Assembly (NCBI RefSeq): GCF_900104265.1
Contig: NZ_FNJJ01000002.1
Coordinates: 235,370-299,369 of the forward strand
DNA from: Ectopseudomonas guguanensis
GTDB lineage: Bacteria; Pseudomonadota; Gammaproteobacteria; Pseudomonadales; Pseudomonadaceae
Direction of reading: 5' to 3'
DNA length: 64,000 nt
Shown here: piece by piece, positions 1 through 10,688 of the stretch
How positions within the stretch are numbered: position 1 is the first letter of the stretch
How the letters are laid out: each line of letters opens with the position of its first letter
Notes under the pieces: generated by a model
Told to the model about the DNA's origin: nothing
What the model saw: only the letters and a program-made list of their open reading frames with translations
Databases searched by the model: none
Made by a program: the position numbers and the translations under genes

Positions 1-62
1 AGACCGACACCCCGGCGATGATCGACAGCTGCTTTCGCGGCCTGCTGCGGCAATGGCCCTAG
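1..62 (+). CDS. C-terminal end of a truncated upstream gene
   Basis: Only the last 19 or so codons are in the window, reading TDTPAMIDSCFRGLLRQWP before a TAG at 60-62. The tail is compatible with the ligand-domain end of a TetR/AcrR-type regulator, but this is too little sequence to assign. It converges on copZ, which lies on the opposite strand 13 bases away. Confidence 0.45.
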   Translation, partial: TDTPAMIDSCFRGLLRQWP

Positions 63-75
63 TCGAACCCTGCAC

Positions 76-273
76 CTAGGCCGGCTCGACCTGGTAACCC
101 TCTTCGCGGATAGCCGCCTCTATCCGCTCGGCCTCCAGACTAGTTTCCACACGCACCAACCCCGCGGCCAGATCGACCTCCACCCTGGCCGTCGGCTCCA
201 GCGCCTGAATCGCCTGGGTGACGGCCCGCGAGCAATGACCGCACGACATTCCGCTAACCTTGAACTGCTGCAT
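76..273 (-). CDS. copZ: CopZ-like copper chaperone (HMA domain)
   Basis: Encodes a 65-residue single heavy-metal-associated domain. The metal-binding loop GMSCGHC (Cys11, Cys14) sits near the N terminus and a GY pair lies near the C terminus, as in the ferredoxin-like fold of cytoplasmic Cu(I) chaperones that hand copper to CopA. A longer upstream reading is possible, but the ATG at 273 gives the normal family length and lies just downstream of a CueR-type promoter at 308-338. Expression should therefore be copper-induced through CueR, whose gene is at 11730. It is divergent from the small exported protein and copA, completing a cytosolic copper-export module. Confidence 0.92.
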   Translation of the reverse strand: MQQFKVSGMSCGHCSRAVTQAIQALEPTARVEVDLAAGLVRVETSLEAERIEAAIREEGYQVEPA

Positions 274-307
274 CTGCTGACTCCTTGAAGCGATGGACGA
301 TGGGTGT

Positions 308-338
308 AGTCTCGACCTTGCCACGATGGCAAGGTCAA
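308..338 (-). promoter_or_regulatory. CueR-type operator/promoter of copZ
   Basis: At 315-335 an inverted repeat has perfect 8-base arms, ACCTTGCC and GGCAAGGT, separated by 5 bases. On the minus strand a TTGACC -35 (333-338) and a GAGACT -10 (308-313) are separated by 19 bases, the over-long spacer typical of MerR-family activated promoters. The arms match known CueR operators. Confidence 0.85.
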
Positions 339-385
339 GCCCTGCCTTATTCGTCTGCTCCGGCTTCTGCACGAGGATCACCGCC

Positions 386-778
386 ATGCGCCTGCCCTTC
401 CCCGCCCTCGCTCTGCTGCTGGCGCCCCTGGCCCTGGCAGAACCCCTGGCCCCGTTGCCGACCACGACCCAGGGCGAAGGCTACGCGGTGCTGATCGTCT
501 CGCGCGAGCGTCTGGAGGTGGCGACCACCTGCGAGGTCGCCCTGTATCTGTATGACCAGATGGCTGCGCGTCTGCACCAGGGCCAGTCGGTGTCCTTCAA
601 CCTGCCACCGGGCAAGGTCACGCTGCGCCTCGGCCTGACGGGCACCGGCCCGTGCCAGGACGGCATCGCCCAGCTGAACGGACAGGCGTTGGAGCTGACT
701 GCCGGCGAAGTGCGCCGCTACCGCATCGCCATGGGCAGCGACGGTCTGCGACTGCATGCCGCGCCTGCGCTGAACTGA
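386..778 (+). CDS. small exported protein of unknown function between copZ and copA
   Basis: Encodes about 130 residues. The ATG at 386 is chosen because it opens directly onto a cleavable signal peptide, with a hydrophobic core around residues 5-19 and an ALA site before EPLAPLP. No lipobox cysteine is present. The mature part has two cysteines (in TTCEVAL and GPCQDG) and reads as a compact beta-rich domain. I do not recognise the family. Its place between copZ and copA, with the copA CueR promoter right behind it, suggests a periplasmic protein of the copper stress response, but no copper-binding motif is obvious. The copZ operator is oriented away from this gene, so its own promoter is not identified. 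Confidence 0.7.
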   Translation: MRLPFPALALLLAPLALAEPLAPLPTTTQGEGYAVLIVSRERLEVATTCEVALYLYDQMAARLHQGQSVSFNLPPGKVTLRLGLTGTGPCQDGIAQLNGQALELTAGEVRRYRIAMGSDGLRLHAAPALN

Positions 779-782
779 AGGC

Positions 783-813
783 TTGACCTTGCCATGGGGT
801 CAAGGTTGATCCT
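783..813 (+). promoter_or_regulatory. CueR-type operator/promoter of copA
   Basis: A TTGACC -35 at 783-788 is followed after 19 bases by a GATCCT -10 at 808-813. The dyad ACCTTG...CAAGGT at 786-806 has the same 21-base span as the copZ operator. A transcript starting near 820 would be nearly leaderless for the first ATG at 820, which supports the ATG at 847 as the true copA start. Confidence 0.85.
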
Positions 814-846
814 GTAACCATGAGTGCTGTTACAGGGAGCCTGCCC

Positions 847-3219
<2,373 letters not shown>

Positions 3220-3350
3220 CTGGGAACGACCCCGAACGCCTCGGCGCTTTTTTATGACCCGGTGCATAGTATGGGAATGCCATCATTGAACCGAAACGCC
3301 GTGTCCGGCACCCTTCAGGCCTCGCCCAACTCAAGGATGGAGGCCACGGC

Positions 3351-5393
3351 ATGCTGGATGCCAACCAGGCGCATATTACCCTCGCCATTCCCGCCGTCGA
3401 CAACGACCTGCAGGTACTGAGCTTCGAGGGGCGCGAAGCGCTCAACAAGCCCTACCGTTTCGATATCGAGCTGGTCAGCCAGCGCGCCGATCTCGACCTC
3501 GACGCGCTGATCAACCAGACCGCCTACCTGGCCTTTGGCCCGTCCGGCAAGGGCGTGCACGGCGTCATCTACGGCGTTACCCAGGGCGACTCGGGCAAGC
3601 GCCTGACCCGCTACCGCATCGACCTGCGGCCGACCCTCGCCTACCTCGGCCACAGCTTCGATCAGCGCATCTTCCAGAATCTGACCGCGCCGCAGATCAT
3701 CGCTGCCGTACTCGAAGAACACGGCCTGCTCGACGGCACCGACTACCGCATGCAGTTCGGCCCCTACGTCTACCCCGAGCGGGTGTACTGCACTCAGTAC
3801 GACGAGAGCGATCTGCGCTTCATCCAGCGCCTGTGCGAAGAGGAAGGCATCAGCTTTCACTTCCAGCACAGCGAGGATGGCCATACCGTGGTATTCGGAG
3901 ACGACGCCAGCGTCTTCCCGCGGCTAGACCCGCTGAACTACCAACAGGACAGTGGCCTCTCTGCCGATCACGAAGTGGTGCGCGCCTTCGGCGTGCGCCT
4001 GGAAACCCGCAGCACTGAAGTCACCTGGCGCGACTACGACTTCGAGCAGCCCAAGCTGCAGATGGAAGCCGGCTACAGCAGCGAGTTCTTCCCCACCCTT
4101 GAGGTCTACGACTATCCGGGCCGCTTTACCGACCGCGCCCGCGGCAAGCACCTGGCCAAACGCAGCCTGGAGCGCCTGCGCAGCGACTACGAACTGGCCG
4201 AAGGCAAGAGCGATGCGTACCTGATCAGCGGCCACTTCCTCGCCCTGGCCGGCCACCCGCGCCAGCAGTGGAATGACCTGTGGCTACTCGATGAAGTGAT
4301 TCACGAAGGCAAGCAGCCGCAGGTGCTGGAAGAGTCGGTCACCAGCAACACCCAGCCTGGCGATGGCTTCCAGCAGGGCTACCGCAACCGCTTTACCGCC
4401 ACGCCCTGGGACATCCCCTACCGCCCGGCGCTCGAACATCGCAAACCCAAGGTACTGGGTAGCCAGACGGCCGTAGTCACCGGCCCGGCTGGCGAGGAAA
4501 TCCACTGCGACCAGTACGGCCGGGTGAAGGTGCAGTTTCACTGGGACCGCGAAGGCCTGGGCAACGACACCACCAGTTGCTGGCTGCGCGTGGCCTCCAA
4601 CTGGGCGGGCAAGGCCTACGGCGGCATCGCCATTCCCCGGGTGGGCATGGAAGTGCTGGTCACCTTCCTCGAAGGCGACCCCGACCAGCCGCTGATCACC
4701 GGCTGCCTGTACCACGCCGAGCACGTCGTGCCCTACGACCTGCCGGCGAACAAGACCCGCAGCGTGTTCAAGACCCTGAGCAGCCCCGGCGGTGGCGGCT
4801 ACAACGAATTTCGCATCGAAGACCGCAAGGGCGCCGAGCAGATCTACATCCACGCCCAGCGCGACTGGGACGAGAACATCGAACACGACCAGAAGATCCG
4901 CGTCGGCAACGAGCGCCACGATACGGTCGAAGCCAACAGCTACACCGAGCTTCAGGCCGAAGAACACCGCACCACCGACCTCGACCGCAAGGTAGAGGTA
5001 CGCGCCAACGACCACCTCACCGTCGCCGTCACCCAGCACAACAGGATCGGCACCGGCCAGTTCATTGAAGCCGGCAACGAGATTCACTACAACGCCGGCA
5101 GCAAGGTGGTGATCGACGCCGGCATGGAACTCACCGCCGCAGGTGGCGGCAGCTTCCTCAAGCTCGACCCCAGCGGCGTGACCCTGAGCGGGGCGACGAT
5201 CAAGATGAATTCGGGTGGGGCGCCGGGCAAAGGCTCGGGCGCCAAGCCGATTCTCCCGGGGCAGGTGAAGCCGGCGGATGCAGACAAGGCCGGCGGCCTG
5301 CTGATCCAGGCACAAAGGCAGGCACTTCGATACGCCGCCAGCCGGGCTCAACCGTTCTGCGCCATCTGCCAGTTAATGGGGCTGAAACGATGA
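3351..5393 (+). CDS. vgrG: T6SS spike protein VgrG/TssI
   Basis: Encodes 680 residues. The gp27-like N-terminal region starts at about residue 10. An OB-fold gp5-like segment lies near 375-470 (EIHCDQYGRVKVQFHWD is diagnostic), followed by the repetitive beta-helical needle (about 500-620) rich in IEVGN/VEAN-like turns. The C-terminal 50 residues, after KPILPG, form a short helical extension ending FCAICQLMGLKR. It is not an enzymatic domain, so it is probably a docking tail for the adaptor encoded next. GGAGG lies 8 bases before the start. The stop overlaps the next start as ATGA. No hcp, PAAR or structural tss genes are in the window, so this is an orphan vgrG island served by a T6SS encoded elsewhere. 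Confidence 0.95.
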   Translation: MLDANQAHITLAIPAVDNDLQVLSFEGREALNKPYRFDIELVSQRADLDLDALINQTAYLAFGPSGKGVHGVIYGVTQGDSGKRLTRYRIDLRPTLAYLGHSFDQRIFQNLTAPQIIAAVLEEHGLLDGTDYRMQFGPYVYPERVYCTQYDESDLRFIQRLCEEEGISFHFQHSEDGHTVVFGDDASVFPRLDPLNYQQDSGLSADHEVVRAFGVRLETRSTEVTWRDYDFEQPKLQMEAGYSSEFFPTLEVYDYPGRFTDRARGKHLAKRSLERLRSDYELAEGKSDAYLISGHFLALAGHPRQQWNDLWLLDEVIHEGKQPQVLEESVTSNTQPGDGFQQGYRNRFTATPWDIPYRPALEHRKPKVLGSQTAVVTGPAGEEIHCDQYGRVKVQFHWDREGLGNDTTSCWLRVASNWAGKAYGGIAIPRVGMEVLVTFLEGDPDQPLITGCLYHAEHVVPYDLPANKTRSVFKTLSSPGGGGYNEFRIEDRKGAEQIYIHAQRDWDENIEHDQKIRVGNERHDTVEANSYTELQAEEHRTTDLDRKVEVRANDHLTVAVTQHNRIGTGQFIEAGNEIHYNAGSKVVIDAGMELTAAGGGSFLKLDPSGVTLSGATIKMNSGGAPGKGSGAKPILPGQVKPADADKAGGLLIQAQRQALRYAASRAQPFCAICQLMGLKR

Positions 5394-6250
5394 GTGAACA
5401 AACTAGGCAGTACCTGCTGCTCGATGGCGCTCAGATCGACAACCTACTGGCTCAGCTCTACCGGTTGGACGAAGCACTATCGCTTCACCAACTCTACCAA
5501 GGCACTCTCTACCAGGACCTGGCCGATGCCGGCCCGGTGTTGGTTCAGCTCACCCATGCGAGCAAACTGGAGGAACATTTCGCCGAACACTGGCGAGCAT
5601 CTGCTGGTATTTGGCTGGAAAGCGATGCCAGCACCGAAGAGCTCGTCGAGCACCTGCGCAGCCTGGTGCATGCCAGCGTACAGGGCGTGACCGTGCTACT
5701 GCGCTACTACGACCCAAGGGTGATGCGCCATTGGCTGGCCGAACTGCCCCACGAAGAGCGCGACCACCTGCTGGGGCCTATTCAGCGCACTCGCCTGGCG
5801 CCTCGCAATCTGGACGACGAGCCAATCGAACTGCAGCGCCAGATGTCGTCACCTGCCGCTCGCTATGCCGATGAACCTTGGCTGCACCTGAGTGACGATA
5901 CGGTCGAACGCCTGAACCAGGCCCACCTGGAGGCCTTCGACGAACAGATGCTGGCCCATGTTGATCACTTCTTCCCCGATTGCCTGGCAGGTCAGGACGC
6001 TGCTGCCCGCCATGCCTGGGCACAGCACTGCCGGCTGAGTGCCAATGCCCATGGCTACAGCAGCGCTGATCAGATGGTGCAGTGGGCCAACCTCTGCGCC
6101 GTACTGGGTGTGAGCTTCCCGCAAGCCCCCGCACACCAGGCCTACCGGCAGATACTCGACACAGCGCAGTTGCGCCCCGAACAGCGCCTGGAACACCTGG
6201 CTCTGGAACTGCAACGGCAACTGCTGACCGACAAGGAAGTCATCGCATGA
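5390..6250 (+). CDS. DUF4123 T6SS adaptor (Tap/TEC, VasW-like)
   Basis: Encodes 286 residues. The N-terminal half (QYLLLDGAQIDNLLAQLY through LLRYYDPRVMRHWLAEL) has the DUF4123 pattern; members load a cognate effector onto VgrG. The C-terminal part is helical and less conserved, as expected for the effector-binding half. It overlaps vgrG by ATGA and the effector gene again by ATGA, so the three are translationally coupled. The order vgrG - adaptor - VasX-like effector matches the VgrG2-VasW-VasX arrangement described in Vibrio cholerae. Confidence 0.85.
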   Translation: MSEQTRQYLLLDGAQIDNLLAQLYRLDEALSLHQLYQGTLYQDLADAGPVLVQLTHASKLEEHFAEHWRASAGIWLESDASTEELVEHLRSLVHASVQGVTVLLRYYDPRVMRHWLAELPHEERDHLLGPIQRTRLAPRNLDDEPIELQRQMSSPAARYADEPWLHLSDDTVERLNQAHLEAFDEQMLAHVDHFFPDCLAGQDAAARHAWAQHCRLSANAHGYSSADQMVQWANLCAVLGVSFPQAPAHQAYRQILDTAQLRPEQRLEHLALELQRQLLTDKEVIA

Positions 6251-9200
6251 CCACCTCGAATCAAAGTCAGGCCCTCAACCTGGCAGCGGCCAACCAGGCC
6301 GCCAAGCAAAATTTTCCTGCGGAAGACCTGGGCAGCTCGGTAAGCGCCTGCCCGGCCAGGCAAGCGGAAGTCTTCGTAGTGCCGGTGCGTTATGCCTTGA
6401 GTGAGGAAAAGGCCGAGCATCCCTCGGTAAACTCCATTCGCCAGACTTTCAGCCACCCGATGGCGCTGCGCCGCTTGCGGCCCGGCTACCTGTACCTGTG
6501 GCAGGCCGATGGCCCCTTGCAACGCTTCGCCGTGGCCGAGGATGGCCGCTTGCTGGAGCAGCCGCTCGAGGCCGGGCACAGCGAGCTCACCCAGGGCATG
6601 CTGACGGGCCTCAAGCTGAACAAGGCACGGAGCGCCTGGATGATGCACACCGAGCGACCCTTGTCGGTGCAGCATTGTGATGAATTGAAAACCCCGAGCG
6701 TTCGCCGTCGGCATATGCGTCAGCTCGATTTGCCAGGCGTCGCCCGCGAACTGACGGCAGAGCACTGCCCGCCGCTGAGCGAGGCCACGCAACTGATCGC
6801 CGAGTTGCTGCCGGAAAGTTACGACAAGGCACTGGCCGCCGAGCATGCCGAGAACGCAGAGCAGCAGCAACAACGGCTAGACCAGGTGTACGCCACCATC
6901 GGCACCTTCGATACCGCAGAGCAGAATGCGGCGGCAGCCGACGCCTGGTTGCGGCTTAAAGCCCAACAGGACAAATGCAGTGCGGCAGCCGAGAGGTATC
7001 CCGATGCCGCCGAGCACAAGCCGGGGGAGTGGAGTACCGTGGCCTGGGACGCATTTGACTGCGAGGCCTGGCTCAACCTGGCTCGCAGCCAGGCCGGCGC
7101 GTTGCACGCCGTGCTGGCATGCCTGGATGACGACCTGGGCGCCCTGCGCGACCTCAACAATGAGCAGGGCCTGATCAACACCCGCCATGAGCAATGGAAC
7201 CAGCAGAACGGCAACAAGGGCATGATTGCCGGTTTCATCAACAGCCTGATCAACGAAGATGGTGCGGAGCTGAGCAACCTCATCAACTACCGCTACAGGC
7301 CTGGCGAAGAGCTACAACTGACGCCCGAAGAAGGCGACAAGTTGCTCAAGGCGCACAACGACCTCAAACCGTTGCTCGACGAGGAAACCCGTATCAACCG
7401 AGAGCGAGGCCGGCAATACAGCCACGCTCAAGCCGATGTGCTGCTGCGCCAGGTGCATTACGACGAGCAACAGGTGCTGATGCCAACCCGCAGCTTCATA
7501 CCGCCGCACCTGCACAATGAAATCCGCTCGGTGGTGATGGGCTACACCGCCGACAAAGCGCGCAACATGAGCGACAGCAGAAGCGGCGCGCAGGTGGCCG
7601 AGCGGGTACGCCTGAACGCCATGCGAAGCTGGATGAACGATGAAGCCGCGCCTCACCACCGCTGGCTGGCCGAACGGCGTGACAGCCTGCTGCAAGACAG
7701 CGAAACCTTCCTGGCCGTGCATGGCGATAGCCTGTGGTATGCCAATTATGATGACGCGGAGCATTGCGATTGGCTAAGCCACCTCAGCCTGGCGAGCCTG
7801 AGCGAGCTGTGCAGCAGCGGGCCAGGCATACAAGTGGCCGTCAACCTGCTGCGCTCGCCCTCGCCGGAGCGCCCCTTCAGCCTGCTGAGCAATGGCTTCA
7901 GCCCCGAATTGCTGGACTTGTCCGAACGCTCGGACGAGATCACGGCGGCGCTGACCAGCCAGAACCAGGCCGCCATCGGGCAACTGCTTGGCTCCCTGGT
8001 CAGCCAGGGCAAGCTTGCCTGGCTCAGTGAGCTGGGCGGCGCCGATGGCCACGACTGGAATCGGGCCATGTCCCGCCTGGCGGCTGCATTTGGCTCCCTG
8101 GAGCTGGAGCACCTGAACGGCACCGCCAGCACGCCGAACCTGATCGCGCGCTTCCCCTTGCCGCTGCAAGGCCTGCTGCTGGTCGTGCGTTGGAGTTCCG
8201 GCGTGGTGATCAAAAGCGGCCAGCTCGGTTTCAGCCTCAGTGGCGCCGTGGGCCAACGCCTGTGGGACTGGAGCCAGGAGGCCGGGCGACAACTGCAAAG
8301 AGGCCTGGCACCGAACGTTGCCGCCATCCGCAGCCTCAATACTCTGGGCGGCGTGCTGCCGCTGACCGCCCTGCTGCTACATATGAATAACCTGGCGCAG
8401 CTTGAACAGCGCGATCAGGGGCGGGAGATGGATGCTGTTCGTGATTGGGAACATAAGGCGGAAAGCCTGAAAGTTGGAGCCGCGCTATCAGCCTTGATTG
8501 GAGCAAGTTGGGAGGCTACCGGTCAGAAAGCGGTTAGCGTGACATTGTTCAATCAAGCCCTGCAGGCGCCTATCGTTACTCTGTTTGCATTCACTACAGG
8601 TGCATTTGCCGCCGTAGCGGCTGTTTTTGACCTCGCCAAACTCGCGGCCGAAATGCAGAAAGAGGATGCCTACTGGAGCGGTGATCACTGGGCGCGTCTG
8701 GGGCACGATGGCGCCGTGTTCGGCCTGATGGCCACCCAGACCGGTCTGGGTGGCTACGCCACCTATATGGCCCTGACCAATCGCTGGACCATTGGCGAAG
8801 CGATCAAATGGTTCAGTCTGCGCATCGTGCCAGTGAACTGGCTGATCCTGATCGTCGAAGGCCTGTACCTGGTCTGGAACTACTTCAAGGACAGCGAGCT
8901 GCAGCAGTTCCTCGAACAATGCTGCTGGGGCAATGCACGGCGCTGGGACGACAGCCCCGAACAGGCCAGCGCCGAGCTGCAAACCCTGATCGACCTGTTG
9001 TTCAAGCCCCGACTGCAGGCAACAGGGTTGCTGACCAGCCGCCACTCGGGCGGCAGCGATCAGAGCATTGTCATCGGCAGCAAAACCGACAGCCTGCAGC
9101 TCTATCTGCCCGGCGCTGACCCAAGCCATACCCAGTTGCACCTGCGCCTTGCGGCCATCAGCGCCGCCGGCACACCCACCGATTGCACACGCCAGTGGCT

Positions 9201-9504
9201 GGCCACTGTGCAAAGCCAGTGGCTGCCCATCCACCAGGGCATGGGCCTGCGCCTGAGCGGCAAGCTGCCATCACAGCCGGAGGGCGGCCACTGGCAGTTG
9301 CAGGTGATATACCACAGCCCCCTGGCCATGCTGACCGGCACCCTCAACCCCCGCCAACTGGTGGTCGGTGGCGCCCAGGGCATGCGCTATATCATCCGCG
9401 GCACCAGCATTACCGAGCATGGCAGCAGCGACGGCCCGCTGGTCAGCGACAGCCTCCCCGCCGTTGAGGTCGAACGGACAGTCTTGACTCCCGAGGATCA
9501 GTGA
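6247..9504 (+). CDS. VasX-like pore-forming T6SS effector
   Basis: Encodes 1085 residues; the ATG overlapping the adaptor stop is used. The N-terminal 200 residues (CPARQAEVFVVPVRYALS, then SHPMALRRLRPGYLYLW) match the VasX N-terminal/BTH_I2691-type effector domain. A charged helical region with heptad-like Q/E-rich stretches follows (about 190-420). Hydrophobic segments cluster late, near 741-753, 770-795, 820-843 and 855-877, as in colicin-like pore formers, and a polar beta-rich tail closes the protein. The stretch around 8380-8660 is less GC-rich than its surroundings, hinting that the pore core was exchanged. It is followed immediately by its presumed immunity gene. Function rests on domain similarity and context. 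Confidence 0.82.
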   Translation: MTTSNQSQALNLAAANQAAKQNFPAEDLGSSVSACPARQAEVFVVPVRYALSEEKAEHPSVNSIRQTFSHPMALRRLRPGYLYLWQADGPLQRFAVAEDGRLLEQPLEAGHSELTQGMLTGLKLNKARSAWMMHTERPLSVQHCDELKTPSVRRRHMRQLDLPGVARELTAEHCPPLSEATQLIAELLPESYDKALAAEHAENAEQQQQRLDQVYATIGTFDTAEQNAAAADAWLRLKAQQDKCSAAAERYPDAAEHKPGEWSTVAWDAFDCEAWLNLARSQAGALHAVLACLDDDLGALRDLNNEQGLINTRHEQWNQQNGNKGMIAGFINSLINEDGAELSNLINYRYRPGEELQLTPEEGDKLLKAHNDLKPLLDEETRINRERGRQYSHAQADVLLRQVHYDEQQVLMPTRSFIPPHLHNEIRSVVMGYTADKARNMSDSRSGAQVAERVRLNAMRSWMNDEAAPHHRWLAERRDSLLQDSETFLAVHGDSLWYANYDDAEHCDWLSHLSLASLSELCSSGPGIQVAVNLLRSPSPERPFSLLSNGFSPELLDLSERSDEITAALTSQNQAAIGQLLGSLVSQGKLAWLSELGGADGHDWNRAMSRLAAAFGSLELEHLNGTASTPNLIARFPLPLQGLLLVVRWSSGVVIKSGQLGFSLSGAVGQRLWDWSQEAGRQLQRGLAPNVAAIRSLNTLGGVLPLTALLLHMNNLAQLEQRDQGREMDAVRDWEHKAESLKVGAALSALIGASWEATGQKAVSVTLFNQALQAPIVTLFAFTTGAFAAVAAVFDLAKLAAEMQKEDAYWSGDHWARLGHDGAVFGLMATQTGLGGYATYMALTNRWTIGEAIKWFSLRIVPVNWLILIVEGLYLVWNYFKDSELQQFLEQCCWGNARRWDDSPEQASAELQTLIDLLFKPRLQATGLLTSRHSGGSDQSIVIGSKTDSLQLYLPGADPSHTQLHLRLAAISAAGTPTDCTRQWLATVQSQWLPIHQGMGLRLSGKLPSQPEGGHWQLQVIYHSPLAMLTGTLNPRQLVVGGAQGMRYIIRGTSITEHGSSDGPLVSDSLPAVEVERTVLTPEDQ

Positions 9505-10448
9505 TGAACGCACAGGCCGGCGATATCGACCGTGGCTTTCTCCGCCAGCAGGAACATCTGGCTCCCCTGCCGATCCCCACCGGGCAACCTCCCCAGGATC
9601 TGATGAATATCATCTGGCGCAAGAATCCGGTCTATTTGGATATCGGTAGCTTTGCTATGGGGGGGGGATGGATGACCCTCAATCTAGGAAATCTCATATT
9701 CATTTGGGCTACTTGGTTGTTCGCGTCAACAGGACAAGTTTGGGAAACTCTTGCGTTCATTGCCTTTTCCTCAGCACTGATGGGGACGCTCTGGTATCTG
9801 TTTATCAAGCAATGGCGCAAACCACTGACGCCCCCACTGCGCTTCAATCGCCAGCGCCGCGAGGTCTGCGTGACCGAGCCGGATGGCAACTACTGGTTCG
9901 TGCCCTGGGAGCGTGTGCATGCGGTCTCCCCCAGCGCTCTCAGCCTCAACACCGGAGGTGCCAGCAAGCAGGGTGTACTTATCCTCTGGCTGCCGCTCGA
10001 AGGGCAGGAGTATGAGGCCTACTCGGAGAACAAGCCGGGCTGGCTGATGATGCTCAATACCGGTGGGGGCATGGGTTCCATGGCGCAGTGGGAATGTATT
10101 CGCAGCTTTATGGAAATCAGCCCGGAGGCGGTGCCTGGCAGTTCTGCCATTCGCAACGAAGGCATGAGCGTCTGGGAAAGTTACCTGCATGACATTCGTC
10201 AGGCGGCAAAGAGCAGGGGCTGGTTACTTGCCATCTTGTGGGAAGGCTTTTTTGGACTGCTGTTCAACACCATCTTGTTAGAACACTTACAGAGAAAGAA
10301 GCTTGCCCAACTCCCCGACCTGACCGCCCCAGAAGCGGTGGAATGGTCAAAACCCCTGCCACCCGAACAGTGGGCCAAGCGCTCACCGGAACTGGAGCGT
10401 GCGATCGCAGAGCGGGAGGCTGAGCTGGCCGCGTCATCGGCAGCATGA
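9504..10448 (+). CDS. T6SS immunity-like membrane protein, copy 1
   Basis: Encodes 314 residues. The ATG overlaps the effector stop (TGATG) and has GAGG 7 bases upstream; an in-frame GTG three bases earlier is possible. A conserved soluble N terminus (about 1-55) is followed by two hydrophobic segments (about 57-100), a conserved cytoplasmic-looking block (RFNRQRREVCVTEPDGNYW), and a second hydrophobic stretch around 245-265. It resembles proteins I recall as DUF6708, which occur beside T6SS effectors. A membrane protein right after a pore-forming effector is the expected form of immunity. A G9 tract lies inside the gene at 9659-9667. Confidence 0.72.
   Translation: MNAQAGDIDRGFLRQQEHLAPLPIPTGQPPQDLMNIIWRKNPVYLDIGSFAMGGGWMTLNLGNLIFIWATWLFASTGQVWETLAFIAFSSALMGTLWYLFIKQWRKPLTPPLRFNRQRREVCVTEPDGNYWFVPWERVHAVSPSALSLNTGGASKQGVLILWLPLEGQEYEAYSENKPGWLMMLNTGGGMGSMAQWECIRSFMEISPEAVPGSSAIRNEGMSVWESYLHDIRQAAKSRGWLLAILWEGFFGLLFNTILLEHLQRKKLAQLPDLTAPEAVEWSKPLPPEQWAKRSPELERAIAEREAELAASSAA
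9659..9667 (+). repeat. poly-G tract (G9) inside immunity copy 1
   Basis: Nine consecutive G encode the MGGGW turn just before the first hydrophobic block. The reading frame is intact as given. Such tracts can slip during replication. Confidence 0.9.
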
Positions 10449-10688
10449 CTGCCGGCGCTGCCAGAGGGCGGCTACTGGCATTTGCAGGTGATCTACCACA
10501 GCCCCCTGGCCATGCTGACCGGCACCCTCAACCCCCGCCAACTGGTGGTCGGTGGCGCCCAGGGCATGCGCTATATCATCCGTGGTACCAGCATTACCGA
10601 GCATGGCAGCAACGACGGCCCATTGCTCAGCGACAGCCTCCCCGCCGTTGAGGTCGAACGGACAGTCTTAACCCCCGAGGATCAGTGA
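10449..10688 (+). pseudogene. duplicated 3' end of the effector gene (orphan effector tail)
   Basis: From just after the stop of immunity copy 1, the DNA repeats the effector 3' end (9265-9504) at a constant offset of 1184 bases, ending in the same PAVEVERTVLTPEDQ and the same TGATG junction. In the last 68 residues only about two substitutions are visible (a serine to asparagine and a valine to leucine). There is no start codon with a ribosome site, so it is most likely an untranslated remnant. Its frame is continuous with immunity copy 1 across the single TGA at 10446-10448. Confidence 0.88.

Noticed and set aside
820..846. Earlier ATG for copA
   Set aside because: Transcription from the CueR promoter should begin near 820, leaving no ribosome site; the ATG at 847 has one.
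3220..3350. Terminator after copA (CGCC/GGCG before a T run)
   Set aside because: The stem is only four pairs with a two-base loop; too weak to call.
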